Shown: positions 37,341-50,324 of the stretch, piece after piece
Numbering within the stretch: the first letter of the stretch is position 1
Layout: the number at the start of each line of letters is the position of its first letter
DNA from: Petrolisthes cinctipes
Lineage: Eukaryota > Arthropoda > Malacostraca > Decapoda > Porcellanidae
Direction: 5' to 3'
DNA: 64,000 nucleotides
Assembly (NCBI GenBank): GCA_033782935.1
Contig: JAWQEG010000079.1
Coordinates: forward strand, 248,001 to 312,000
Translations under genes and position numbers: made by a program
The notes under the pieces: generated by a model
Seen by the model: the letters and a program-made list of their open reading frames with translations, nothing else
Database searches by the model: none
What the model was told of the DNA's origin: nothing

Positions 37341-40300
37341 ATTACAGAGCTTGGACTGTAAATATCAACAGTTATTCATGGGGTGGTGGGTGTGTGGGTA
37401 TCATGAAAGTGTTTGGACTGTAAATATCAACAGTCATTCATGGGGTGGTGAGTGTGTTGGTGTCATTGCAGTTCTTAAACTGTAAATATCAACCATCATT
37501 CATTGGGTGGTGGGTGTGTGGGTGTCATTACAGTGCTTGGACTGTGAATATCAACAGTCATTTATGGTTTGGTGAGTGTGTGGGTGTTATTATGGTGCTT
37601 TGACTGTAAATATCAACAGTCATTCAGAAGGTGTTGGGTGTCATTAGAGTGCTTGGACTGTAAATATTAACAGTCATTCATGGGATGGTTGGTGTGTTGA
37701 TGTCATTACAATGCTTGGTCTGAAAATATCAGCAGTCATTTATGAGTTGGTGGGTGTGTCAGTGTCATTACAGTGCTTGGACTATAAATATCAACCATCA
37801 TTTATGGGGTCGTGGGTGTGTAAGTGTCATTACAGTTCTTGGACTATAAATATCAATAGTCAATTATAGGGTAGTGGGTGTGTGAGTGTCATTACAGAGC
37901 TTGGACTGTAAATATCAACAGTCCTTAAGTGGGTGGTGGGTGTGTGGATGTCATTACAGTGCTTGGACTGTAAATATCAACCAAAATTCATGGGGTGGTG
38001 GGTGTGGGTGCCATTACAGTGTTTTGACTGTAAATATCAACAGTCATTCATAGGGTGGTGGGTTTCATTAGAGTTCTTGGACTGTAAATATCAACAGTTA
38101 TTCTTTTGGTGGTGGGTGTGTGGGTGTCATTACAGTGCTTAAACTGTAAATATCAACAGTCATTTATGGGGCGGTTGGTGTGAGTGTGTCATTACAGTGC
38201 TTAGACTGTAAATATCAACAGTCATTAATGGAATGGTAAGTGTGTGTGTGTCATTACAGTTCTTGGACTCTAAATATCAACCATCATTTATTGTGTGTTG
38301 GGTGAGTGGGTGTCATTACAGTGCTTGGACTGTGAATATCAACAGTCATTCATGGGGTGGTGAGTGTGTGGGTGTTATTACAGTGCTTTGACTGTAAATA
38401 TCAACAGTCATTCAGAGGGTGGTGGGTGTCATTAGAATGCTTGGACTGTATATATTAACAGTTATTCATGGGGTGGTGGGTGTGTGGGTGTCATTACATT
38501 GCTTGGACTATAGATATCAACCATCATTTATGGGGAGGTGGGTGTGTTGGTGTCATTACAGTGCTTGGACTCTAAATATCAACAGTCATTCTTTGGGTGG
38601 TGGGTGTATGGGTGTCATTACAGTGGTTGGATTGTAAATATCAACAGTCATTTAAGGGGTGGTGGTTGTGTGGGTATCATTACAGTGCTTGGACTGTATA
38701 TATCAACCATAATTCATGGGGTGGTTGGTGTGGGGGTGTCATTACAATGCTTGGACTGTAAATATCAGCAGTTAATCATGGGGTGGTGGGTGTCTGGGTG
38801 TCATTACAGTGCTTGGACTGTAAATATCAACAGTCATTTATGGGGTGGTGGGTGTATGGGTGTCATTACAGTGTTTTGATTGTAAATATCAACAGTCATT
38901 CATAGGGTGGTGGGTATCATTAGAGTGCTTGGACTGTAAATATCAACAATAATTCATAGGTTCGGGGGTGTGTGGGTGTCATTACAGTGCTTGGACTGTA
39001 AATATCAACTATAATTCATGGGGTCGTGGGTGTTGGGGTGTTATTACAGTGTTTTGACTGTAAATATCAACAGTCATTTTTGGGGTGGTGTGTGTGAGGT
39101 AGTCATTACATAGCTTGGACTGTAAATATCAACAGTCATTCATGGGATGGTTGGTGGGTGGGTGTCATTAGAGTGCTTAGACTATAAATATCAACAGTTA
39201 TTTATGAGGTGGTGGGTGTGTGGCTGTCATTACAGTGCTTGGACTGTAAATTTCAACAGTCATTCATGGGGTTGTTGATGTGTTGGTGTCAATACATTGC
39301 TTGGACTGTAAATATCAAAACATTCATGGTGTGGTGGGTGTGTGTTTGTTATTATTGCTTGAACTGTAAATATCAACAGTCATTCATGGGGTGGTGGGTT
39401 GCATTACAGTGCTGGGACTGTAAATATCAACAGTCATTCATTGGGTGATAAGTGTGTGGGTATCATTACAGTGCTTGGACTGTCAATATCAACAGTCATT
39501 AATGGGGTGGTGGGTGTGTGGGTGTCATTACATTGCTTGGACTGTAAATCTCAACAGTCAATCATGGGGAGGTTGGTGTCATTACAGTGCTTGGACTGTA
39601 AATATCAACAGTCATTCATAAGGTGGTGGGTGTGTGGGTGTTATTACAGTGCTTTGATTGTAAATATCAACAGCCATTCAGAGGGTGGTGGGTGTCATTA
39701 GAGTGCTTGGACTGTAAATATCAACAGTCATTTATAGGGTGGTGGGTCTGTGGGTGTCATGAAAGTGCTTGAACTGTAAATATCAACAGTCATTTATAAG
39801 GTGGTGAGTGTGTGGTTGTCATTACAGTTCTTGGACTGTAAATATTAACCATCATTCATTGGGTGGTGGATGTGTGGGTGTCATTACATTGCTTGGACTG
39901 TAAATATCAACAGTCATTTATAGGGTGGTGGGTGTGTGAGTGTCATTACAGAGCTTGGACTGTAAATATCAACAGTCATTCATGGGGTGGCGGGTGTGTG
40001 GATGTCATTACAGTGCTTGGACTGTAAATATCAACAGTTATTCAAATGGTGCTTGGACTGTAAATATCAACATTCATTCATGGGGTGGTGGGTGTGTGGG
40101 TGTCATTACAGTGTTTTTATTGTAAATATCAACAGTCATTCATAGGGTGGTGGGTGTCATTACAGTACTTGGACTGCAAATATCAACAGTCATTCATCGG
40201 GTGGTGGGTGTGTGGGTGCCATTACAGTGCTTTGACTGTAAATATCAAGAGTCATTCATGAGGTGGTGGGTGTGAGGGTGTCATTACTGTGTTCGGACTG

Positions 40301-41240
40301 TAAATATCAACAGTCATTCATGGGGTTGTGGGTGTGTGGGTGTCATTATAGTGATTGGACTGTAAATACCAACAGTCATTCTTGGGGTGGTTGGTGTGTG
40401 GGTGTTATTACAGTGCTTGGACTGTAAATATCAACAGTCATTCATGTGGTTAGTGGATGTCATTATACTGCTTGGACTGTAAATATCAACAGTCATTCTT
40501 GGGGTGGTGGGTGTGTGGGTGCCATTACATTGCTTGGATTGTAAATATCAACAGTCAATTATGGGGTGGTGGGAGTGTGGGTGTCATTACAGTGCTTAGA
40601 CAGTATATATCAACAGTCATTAATGGGGTGGTTAGTGTGTGGGTGTCATTACAGCGTTTTGATTGTAAATATCAAGTCATTACAGTTATTGGACTGTAAA
40701 TATCAACCATCATTCATAGGGTGGTGGGTGTGTCGGTGTCATTACAGTGCTTGTACTGTAAATATTAACAGTCATTCATGGGGTAGTGGGTGTGTGGGTG
40801 TCATTATTGTGATTGGACTGAAAATATCAACAGTCATTCATGGGGTGGTGGGTGTGTGGGTGTCATTACAGTGCTTGGACTGTAAATATCAACAGTTATT
40901 CATGGGTGGGTGGGTGTGTGGGTGTCGTTAAAGTGTTTTAATTGCAAATATCAACAGTCATCCATGGGGTGGAGGGGGTGAGGGTGTCATTACAGTGCTT
41001 GGACTGTAAATATCAACATTCATTCATGGGGTGGTTGGTGTGTAGGTGTCATTACAGTTCTTGGACTGTAAATATCAACCATAATTCATTGGGTGGTGGG
41101 TGTGGGGGTGTCATTACAGTGTTTTTACTGTAAATATCAACAGTCATCCATGGGGTGGTGGGGGTGAGGGTGTCATTACAGTGCTTGGACTGTAAATATC
41201 AACAGTCATTCATGGGGTGGTTGGTGTGTGGATGTCATTA
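37340..41240 (+). repeat. Mixed block with relatives of older modules
   Basis: The 39.3-39.7 kb order (a short CAAAACATTC monomer, a GGTTGCATTAC monomer, a GATAAGTG monomer, a CATGGGGAGGTTGGTGTC short monomer and a CAGAGGGTGG 54-bp monomer) resembles 14.2-14.4 kb and 24.5-24.95 kb in a more diverged form. The 40.25-40.42 kb stretch matches 2.58-2.87 kb. TCATCCATGGGGTGG monomers near 40958 and 41144 are 186 bp apart, a three-monomer duplication. No unique sequence is seen. Confidence 0.55.
40017..40052 (+). repeat. Truncated 36-bp monomer
   Basis: TTGG starts at 40017 and at 40053. The monomer runs from TTGGACTG to TTCAAATGGTGC and lacks most of the G/T-rich half and the GTCATTACA junction. 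It is a clean internal deletion within array sequence. Confidence 0.8.
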
Positions 41241-42650
41241 TAGTGCTTGAACTGTAATATGACAGTGCTTGGACTATAAATATCAACAGTCATTTATAGG
41301 GTGGTGGGTGTGTGGATGTCATTACAGTGCTTGGACTGAAAATATCAACAGTCATTAATGGGATGGTGGATGTGTGGGTGTCATTACAGTTCTTGGACTG
41401 TAAATATTAACAGTCATTCATAGGTTTGTAGGTGTGTGGATGTCATTACAGTGCTTTGACTGAAAATGTAAACAGTCATTCATGGGGTGGTAGGTGTGTG
41501 GGTGTCATTACAGTGCTTGGACTATAAAAATCAAATGTCATTTATGGGGTAGAAGGTGTGTGGATGTCATTACAGTTCTTGGACTGTAAATATCAACAGT
41601 CATTCACAGGGTGGTGGGTGTGTGAGTGTCATTACAGAGCTTGGACTATAAATATATAGAGTCATTCATGAGGTGGTGTGTATGTGTTTGTAATTACAGT
41701 GCTTAGACTGTAAATATAAACAGTAATTTATTGGGTGGTGGGTGTGTAGGTGTCATTACAGTGCTTGGACTGTAAATATCAACAGTCAATTATGGGGTGG
41801 TGGGCCTGTGGGTGTCATTACAGTGCTTGGACTGTAAATAACAGCTGTCATTTATGGGGTGGTTTGTGTGTGGGTGTCATTACAGTGGTTTGACTATAAA
41901 TATCAACAGTTATTTATTGGGTGGTGGGTGTCATTAGAGTGCTTGGACTGTAAATATCAACACTCATTCATGGGGTGGTGGGTGTCATGACAGTGCTTGG
42001 ACTGTAAATATCAACAGTCATTATGGGGATGGTATGTGTGTGGGTTTCATTACAGTTCTTGGACTGTAAATATCAATCATTATTTATTTGGTGGTGGGTG
42101 TGTGGGTGTTATTACAGTGCACATACTGTAAATATTAACAGTTATACATAGGGTGGTGGGTGTGTGTATGTCATTACAGTGCTTGGACTGAAAATATCAA
42201 AAGTCATTCATGGGGTGGTGGGTGTGTGGGTGTCATTACAGTGCTTGGACTATAAATATCAACTGTCATTTATAGGGTGGTGGGTGTGTGGGTGTCATTA
42301 CATTGCTTGGACTGTAATTATCAACAGTCGTTTATAGGGTGGTGGGTGTGTGGGTTTTATTACAGTTCTTGGACTGTAAATATCAACTATTATTCATTGG
42401 GTAGTGGGTGTGTGGGTGACATTACAGTGCTTGGACTGTTAATATTAACAGTCATTCATGGGATAGTGGGTGTGTCGATGTCATTACAGTGCTTGGACTG
42501 AAAATATCAACAGTCATTCATAGGGTGGTAGGTGTGTGGGTGTCATTACAGTGCTTGGACTATAAATATCAACTGTCATTTATGAGGTGGTGGGTGTGTG
42601 GGTGTCATTACAGTGTTTGGACTGTAAATATCAACAGTCATTCATAGGGT
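41240..42650 (+). repeat. Mixed diverged monomers
   Basis: Standard 62-bp-type monomers dominate, with variants such as TATATAGAGTC near 41652 and AACAGCTGTC near 41850. Monomers of the CTATAAATATCAACTGTC type recur at 42250 and 42560. I found no long, clean HOR boundary here, and no sequence outside the array. Confidence 0.5.
41247..41268 (+). repeat. Truncated 22-bp monomer
   Basis: The start TTGAACTGTAATATGACAG passes directly into the next GTGCTTGG, leaving only 22 bp between monomer starts at 41247 and 41269. It is the shortest monomer I noticed. The join falls between AATAT and TGACAG words that occur in normal monomers. Confidence 0.8.
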
Positions 42651-44450
42651 GGTGTGTGTGTGAGTGTCATTACAGAGCTTGGACTGTAAATATCAACATT
42701 CATTAATGGAGTGGTGGGTGTGTGGGTGTCATTACAGTGCTTGGACCGTAAATATCAACAGTCATTCATGGGGTGGGGGGTGTGTGGGTGTCATTACAGT
42801 GTTTTAACTATAAATATTAACATACATTTATTGGATGGTTAGTGTCATTAGAGTGCTTGGACTGTAAATATCAACAGTCATTCATGGGATGGTGGATGTG
42901 TGGGTGTCATTACAGTGCTTGGACTGTAAATATCAACAGTAATTCATAGGGTGATGGGTGTGTGGGTGTCATTACAGTGTTTGGACTGTAAATATCAAGT
43001 CATTTATTTAGAGGTGGGTGTGTGGGTATCATTACAGTCCTTGGACTGTAAATATCAACCATCATTTATTGGGTGGTGGGTGTGTGGATGACATTACAGT
43101 GCTTGGACTTTAAATATTAACAGTCATTCATGGGGTGGTAGGTGTGTAGATGTCATTACAGGGCTTGGACTGAAAATATCAACTGTCATTCATGGGATGG
43201 TGGGTGTGTGGGTTTAATTACAGTTCTTGGACTGTAAATATCAACCATCATTCATTGGGTGGTGGGTGTGTGGGTGACATTACAGTGCTTGGACTGTAAA
43301 TATTAACAGTCATTCATGGGGTGGTGGGTGTGTAGGTGTTATTATAGTGCTTGGACTGTTAATATAATCAACAGTCATTTATGGGGTGGTGGGTGTGTGG
43401 GTGTCATTACAGTGCTTGGACTGTAAATATCAACAGTCATTTATTAGGTGGTGGGTGTGTGGGTATCATTACAGTCCTTGGAATGTAAATATGAACTATT
43501 ATTCATTGGGTGGTGGGTATGTGGGTGACATTACAGTGCTTGGACTGTAAATATTAACAGTCATTCATGGGGTGGGGGGTGTGTGGGTGTCATTACAGTG
43601 TTTTAACTATAAATATTAACATACTTTTATTGGGTGGTTAGTGTCATTAGAGTGCTTGGACCGTAAATATCAACAGTCATTCATGGGGTGGTGGATGTGT
43701 GGGTGTCATTACAGTGCTTGGACTGTTAATATCAACAGTAATTCATAGGGTGATGGGTGTGTGGGTGTCATTACAGTGTTTGGACTGTAAATATCAACAG
43801 TCATTTATTGGGAGGTGGGTGTGTGGGTATCATTACAGTCCTTGGACTGTAAATATCAATCATCATTTATTGGGTGGTGGGTGTGTGGATGACATTACAG
43901 TGCTTGGACTGTAAATATTAACACTCATTCATGGGGTGGTAGGTGTGCAGATGTCATTACAGTGCTTGGACTGAAAATATCAACTGTCATTCATGGGATG
44001 GTGGGTGTGTGGGTTTAATTACAGTTCTTGGACTGTAAATATCATCCATCATTCATTGGGTGGTGGGTGTGTGGGTGACATTACAGTGCTTGGACTGTAA
44101 ATATTAACAGTCATTCATGGGGTGGTGGGTGTGTAGGTGTTATTATAGTGCTTGGACTGTAAATATCAACAGTCATTTATGGGGTGGTGGGTGTGTGGGT
44201 GTCATTACATTGATTGGACTAAAAATATAAAGTCACTCATTGAGTGGTTGGTGTGGGTGTGTCATTAGTGCTTGGAATATAAATATCAACAGTCATTCAT
44301 GGGGTGGTGTGTGGCATTACAGTGCTTGGACTCTAAATATCAACAGTAATTCATAGGGTGATGGGTGTGTGGGTGTCATTACAGTGCTTGGACTGTAAAT
44401 ATCAACAGTCATTTCTTGGGTGGTGGGTGTGTGGGTATCATTACAGTCCT
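42650..44450 (+). repeat. Duplicated segment of about 800 bp, with a partner at 59.2-60.2 kb
   Basis: The rare AACATAC monomer (TTTTAACTATAAATATTAACATAC) occurs at about 42821 and 43620, 799 bp apart, with matching flanks including ATTACAGTCC at 43031 and 43832 (801 bp). A single related copy lies at 59394. A further ATTACAGTCC at 43468 carries a TTGGAATG monomer, and another at 44440 continues the series. Confidence 0.65.
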
Positions 44451-45748
44451 TGGAATGTAAATATCAACCATTATTCATTGGGTGGTGGTTATGTGGGTGA
44501 CATTACAGTGCTTGGACTGTAAATATTAACTGTCATTTATGGGGTGGTAGGTGTGTAGATGTCATTACATTGCTTGGACTGAAAATATCAACTGTCATTC
44601 ATGGGGTGGTGGGTGTGTGGGTTTCATTACAGTTCTTGGACTGTAAATATCAACCATCATTCATTGGGTCGTGGGTGTGTGGGTGACATTACATTGCTTG
44701 GACTGTAAATATAAACAGCCATTCATGGGGTGGTTGGTGTGTAGGTGTCATTATAGTGCTTGGACTGTAAATATCAAGTCATTCATTATGTGGTGGGTGT
44801 GTGTGTGTCATTAGTGCTTGGACGTTGAATATAAACATTCATTCATGGGGTGGTGGGTGTCATTACAGTGCTTGGACTCAAAATATCAACAGTAATTTAT
44901 AGGGTAATTTGTGTGTGGGTGTCATTACAGTGCTTGGACTGTAAATATCAACAGTCATTTATTGGGTAGTGGGTGTGTGGGTATCATTTCAGTGCTTGGA
45001 CTGAAAATATCAACTGTCATTCATGGGTGGTGGGTGTGTGGGTGACATTACAGTGCTTGGACTCTATATATAAACAGTCATTTATGGAATGGTGGGTGTG
45101 TGAATGTCATTAAAGTGCTTGGACTTTAATTATCAACAGTCATTCATATGGTGGTGGGTGTGTGAGTGTCATTACAGTACTTGGACTGTAAATGTCAACA
45201 GTTATTAATTGGGTGGTGGGTGTGTGGGTGTCATTACAGTGTTTAGACTGTAAATATCAACAGTCAATCATTAGGTGGTGGGTGTGTGGGGGTCATTAAG
45301 TGCTCGGACTGTAAATATTAACAGTCATTAATGGTGTGGTGGGTGTGTGGATGTAATTACAGTGTTTGGACTAAAAATATCAACAGTATTTCATGGGGTG
45401 GTGGGTGTGTGGTTGTCATTACAATGCTTGGACTATAAAAATCAACCATCATTTATGGGGTGGTTGGTGTTTGGGTGTCATTACAGTGCTTGGACTGTAA
45501 ATATCAACAGTCATTCATAGGGTGGTGGGTGTGTGAGTGTCATTACATAGCCTGGACTGTAAATATCAACAGTCATTCATGGGGTGGTGGGTGTGTATGT
45601 GTCATTACAGTGCTTGTACTGTAAATATCAAAAGTCATTCTTTTCGGTGGTGGGTGTGTGGGTGTCATTACAGTGCTTAGACTGTAAATATCAACAGTCA
45701 TTTGTGGGGTAGTGGGTGTCATTAGAGTGCTTGGACTGTAAATTTCAA
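44450..45748 (+). repeat. Segment sharing modules with 60.3-62.1 kb
   Basis: CATTCTTTTCGG at 45636 is an unusual junction, seen otherwise only at 62007 (as CATTTTTTCGG) and 63781. The preceding monomers (CATTACATAGCCTGG against CAGAACCTGG, and GTGTGTATGTGTC) and the following ones (CATTTGTGGGGTAG, AATTTCAAC) also agree. The short minus-strand open frames at 45573-45755 and 63718-63900 fall on this shared module, which explains their similarity. They are not genes. Confidence 0.65.
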
Positions 45749-47314
45749 CAGTCATTCATGGATTGGTGTGTGTGTTGGTGTCATTACAGTGCTTGGACTG
45801 TAAATATCAACCATAATTAATGGGGTGGTGGGTGTGGGGGTGTCACTACAGTGCTTGGACTGTAAATATCAACATTCATTCATGGGAAGGTGGATGTGTT
45901 GGTGTCATTATAGTGCTTGAACTGCTAATATCAACAGTCATTCATGGGGTGGTGGGTGTGTGGGTGTCATTACATTGCTTGGACTGTAAATATCAAGTCA
46001 TTCATGAGGTGTTGGGTGTGTGTGTGTCATTATAGTTCTTGGACTGTAAATATCAACAGTCAATCATTGGGTGTTGGGTGTGTGGGTGTCATTACATTGC
46101 TTGGACTGTAAATATCAAGTCATTCATGGGGTAGTGGGTGGCATTACAGTGATTGGACTCTAAATATCAACAGTAATTCATATGGTGATGGGTGTGTGGG
46201 TGTCATTGCAGTGCTTGGACTGTAAATATTAACAGTAATTCATGGAGTTGTGGGTGTTTGGGGGTCTATGCATTGCTTGGACTGTAAATATCAACAGTCA
46301 ATCATGGGGTGGTGGGAGTGTGGGTGTCATTACAGTGCTTGGACTGTAAATATAAACAGTCATTCATGTGGTGGTGGGTGTGTGGGTGTCATAACAGTGT
46401 TTTGACTGTAAATATTTACAGTCATTCATAGGGTGGTGGGTGTCATTAGAGTGCTTGGACTGTAAATATCAACAGTTTTTCATGGGGTGGTGGGTGTGTG
46501 GGTGTCATGACAGTGCTTGGACTGTAAATATCAACCATAATTAATGGTGTTGTAGGTGTGGGGGTGTCATTACAGTGCTTGGACTGTAAATATCAACAGT
46601 CATTCATGGGATAGTGGATGTGTGGGTGTCAGTATAGTGCTTGAACTGTTAATATCAACAGTCATTCATGGTGTGGTGGGTGTGTGGGTGTCATTACATT
46701 GCTTGGACTGTAAATATCAAGTCATTCATCGGGTGTTGGGTGTGTATGTGTGTCATTAGTGCTTGGACTGTAAATATCAACAGTCATTCATGGGGTGGTG
46801 GTTGGCATTACAGTGCTTGGACTACAAATATCAACAGTCATTTATGGGGTGGTGGGTGGCATTACAGTGCTTGGACTCCAAATATCAACAGTCATTCATG
46901 GGGTGATGGGTGTGTTTGTGTCATTACAGAGCTTGGACTGTAAATATCAACAGTCATTCGTGGGGTTGTGGGTGTCTTGGTGTCTGTGCGGTGCTTGGAC
47001 TATAAATATCAGCAGTCAATCATGGGGTGGTGGGTGTGTGGGTGTCATTACTGAGCTTGGACTGTAAATATCAACAGTCATTCATGGGGTGGTGGGTTTG
47101 TGGGTGTCATTACAGTGTTTTGATTGTAAATATCAACAGTCATTTATAGGGTGGTGGGTGTCATTAGAGAGCTTGGACTGTAAATATCAACAGTCATTCA
47201 TTGGGTGATTGGTGTGTGGGTGTTATTACAGTGCTTGGACTGTAGATATCAACCATAATTCATGGGGTTGAGGGTGTGAGGGTGTCATTACAGTGCTTTG
47301 ACTGTAAATATCAA
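45749..47314 (+). repeat. HOR alpha, copy 1 (1566 bp)
   Basis: The copy starts at CATTCATGGATTGGTG, the point where similarity to copy 2 begins. It is nearly identical to copy 2; by eye I find under a dozen substitutions and no length change. Examples are GGGGGTGTCAC against GGTGGTGTCAC, TATAGTGCTTG against TATAGAGCTTG, and GGACTACAAA against GGACTCCAAA. Landmarks are GATTGGACTC at 46151 and the TCTGTGCGGTGC junction near 46983. The unit contains 54-, 58-, 60- and 62-bp monomers, so the HOR has its own fixed monomer order. Confidence 0.85.
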
Positions 47315-48880
47315 CAGTCATTCATGGATTGGTGTGTGTGTTGGTGTTATTACAGTGCTTGGACTGTAAATATCAACCATAATTAATGGGGTGGTGGGTG
47401 TGGTGGTGTCACTACAGTGCTTGGACTGTAAATATCAACATTCATTCATGGGAAGGTGGATGTGTTGGTGTCATTATAGAGCTTGAACTGCTAATATCAA
47501 CAGTCATTCATGGGGTGGTGGGTGTGTGGGTGTCATTACATTGCTTGGACTGTAAATATCAAGTCATTCATGAGGTGTTGGGTGTGTGTGTGTCATTATA
47601 GTTCTTGGACTGTAAATATCAACAGTCAATCATTGGGTGTTGGGTGTGTGGGTGTCATTACATTGCTTGGACTGTAAATATCAAGTCATTCATGGGGTAG
47701 TGGGTGGCATTACAGTGATTGGACTCTAAATATCAACAGTAATTCATATGGTGATGGGTGTGTGGGTGTCATTGCAGTGCTTGGACTGTAAATATTAACA
47801 GTAATTCATGGAGTTGTGGGTGTTTGGGGGTCTATGCATTGCTTGGACTGTAAATATCAACAGTCAATCATGGGGTGGTGGGAGTGTGGGTGTCATTACA
47901 GTGCTTGGACTGTAAATATAAACAGTCATTCATGTGGTGGTGGGTGTGTGGGTGTCATAACAGTGTTTTGACTCTAAATATTTACAGTCATTCATAGGGT
48001 GGTGGGTGTCATTAGAGTGCTTGGACTGTAAATATCAACAGTTTTTCATGGGGTGGTGGGTGTGTGGGTGTCATGACAGTGCTTGGACTGTAAATATCAA
48101 CCATAATTAATGGTGTTGTAGGTGTGGGGGTGTCATTACAGTGCTTGGACTGTAAATATCAACAGTCATTCATGGGATAGTGGATGTGTGGGTGTCAGTA
48201 TAGTGCTTGAACTGTTAATATCAACAGTCATTCATGGTGTGGTGGGTGTGTGGGTGTCATTACATTGCTTGGACTGTAAATATCAAGTCATTCATCGGGT
48301 GTTGGGTGTGTATGTGTGTCATTAGTGCTTGGACTGTAAATATCAACAGTCATTCATGGGGTGGTGGTTGGCATTACAGTGCTTGGACTCCAAATATCAA
48401 CAGTCATTTATGGGGTGGTGGGTGGCATTACAGTGCTTGGACTCCAAATATCAACAGTCATTCATGGGGTGATGGGTGTGTTTGTGTCATTACAGAGCTT
48501 GGACTGTAAATATCAACAGTCATTCATGGGGTTGTGGGTGTCTTGGTGTCTGTGCGGTGCTTGGACTGTAAATATCAGCAGTCAATCATGGGGTGGTGGG
48601 TGTGTGGGTGTCATTACTGAGCTTGGACTGTAAATATCAACAGTCATTCATGGGGTGGTGGGTTTGTGGGTGTCATTACAGTGTTTTGATTGTAAATATC
48701 AACAGTCATTTATAGGGTGGTGGGTGTCATTAGAGAGCTTGGACTGTAAATATCAACAGTCATTCATTGGGTGATTGGTGTGTGGGTGTTATTACAGTGC
48801 TTGGACTGTAGATATCAACCATAATTCATGGGGTTGAGGGTGTGAGGGTGTCATTACAGTGCTTTGACTGTAAATATCAA
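47315..48880 (+). repeat. HOR alpha, copy 2 (1566 bp)
   Basis: The offset from copy 1 is 1566 throughout (GATTGGACTC at 47717). This copy carries private changes such as CTCTAAATATTTACAG where copies 1 and 3 have CTGTAAATATTTACAG, and TATAGAGCTTG where both others have TATAGTGCTTG. Confidence 0.85.
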
Positions 48881-50324
48881 CAGTCATTCATGGATTGGTG
48901 TGTGTGTTGGTGTTATTACAGTGCTTGGACTGTAAATATCAACCATAATTAATGGGGTGGTGGGTGTGGGGGTGTCACTACAGTGCTTGGACTGTAAATA
49001 TCAAAATTCATTCATGGGAAGGTGGATGTGTTGGTGTCATTATAGTGCTTGAACTGCTAATATCAACAGTCATTCATGGGGTGGTGGGTGTGTGGGTGTC
49101 ATTACATTGCTTGGACTGTAAATATCAAGTCATTCATGGGGTAGTGGGTGGCATTACAGTGATTGGACTCTAAATATCAACAGTAATTCATATGGTGATG
49201 GGTGTGTGGGTGTCATTGCAGTGCTTGGACTGTAAATATTAACAGTAATTCATGGAGTTGTGGGTGTTTGGGGGTCTATGCATTGCTTGGACTGTAAATA
49301 TCAACAGTCAATCATGGGGTGGTGGGAGTGTGGGTGTCATTACAGTGCTTGGACTGTAAATATAAACAGTCATTCATGTGGTGGTGGGTGTGTGGGTGTC
49401 ATAACAGTGTTTTGACTGTAAATATTTACAGTCATTCATAGGGTGGTGGGTGTCATTAGAGTTCTTGGACTGTAAATATCAACAGTTTTTCATGGGGTGG
49501 TGGGTGTGTGGGTGTCATGACAGTGCTTGGACTGTAAATATCAACCATAATTAATGGTGTTGTAGGTGTGGGGGTGTCATTACAGTGCTTGGACTGTAAA
49601 TATCAACAGTCATTCATGGGATAGTGGATGTGTGGGTGTCAGTATAGTGCTTGAACTGTTAATATCAACAGTCATTCATGGTGTGGTGGGTGTGTGGGTG
49701 TCATTACATTGCTTGGACTGTAAATATCAAGTCATTCATCGGGTGTTGGGTGTGTATGTGTGTCATTAGTGCTTGGACTGTAAATATCAACAGTCATTCA
49801 TGGGGTGGTGGTTGGCATTACAGTGCTTGGACTCCAAATATCAACAGTCATTTATGGGGTGGTGGGTGGCATTACAGTGCTTGGACTCCAAATATCAACA
49901 GTCATTCATGGGGTGATGGGTGTGTTTGTGTCATTACAGAGCTTGGACTGTAAATATCAACAGTCATTCATGGGGTTGTGGGTGTCTTGGTGTCTGTGCG
50001 GTGCTTGGACTGTAAATATCAGCAGTCAATCATGGGGTGGTGGGTGTGTGGGTGTCATTACTGAGCTTGGACTGTAAATATCAACAGTCATTCATGGGGT
50101 GGTGGGTTTGTGGGTGTCATTACAGTGTTTTGATTGTAAATATCAACAGTCATTTATAGGGTGGTGGGTGTCATTAGAGAGCTTGGACTGTAAATATCAA
50201 CAGTCATTCATTGGGTGATTGGTGTGTGGGTGTTATTACAGTGCTTGGACTGTAAATATCAACCATAATTCATGGGGTTGAGGGTGTGAGGGTGTCATTA
50301 CAGTGCTTTGACTGTAAATATCAA
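48881..50324 (+). repeat. HOR alpha, copy 3 (1444 bp, lacking 122 bp)
   Basis: The offset from copy 2 is 1566 at the start and 1444 after about 49140. The missing 122 bp is two monomers: the one ending in TATAGTTC and the one with AATCATTGGGTGTTGGG. In the full copies the missing part is flanked by two near-identical monomers, each reading ATTACATTGC followed by TATCAAGTCATTCATG. That is the expected outcome of exchange between them. The match to the unit start ends near 50324, where TTTATGGGGTGG replaces CATTCATGGATTGG. Confidence 0.85.
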
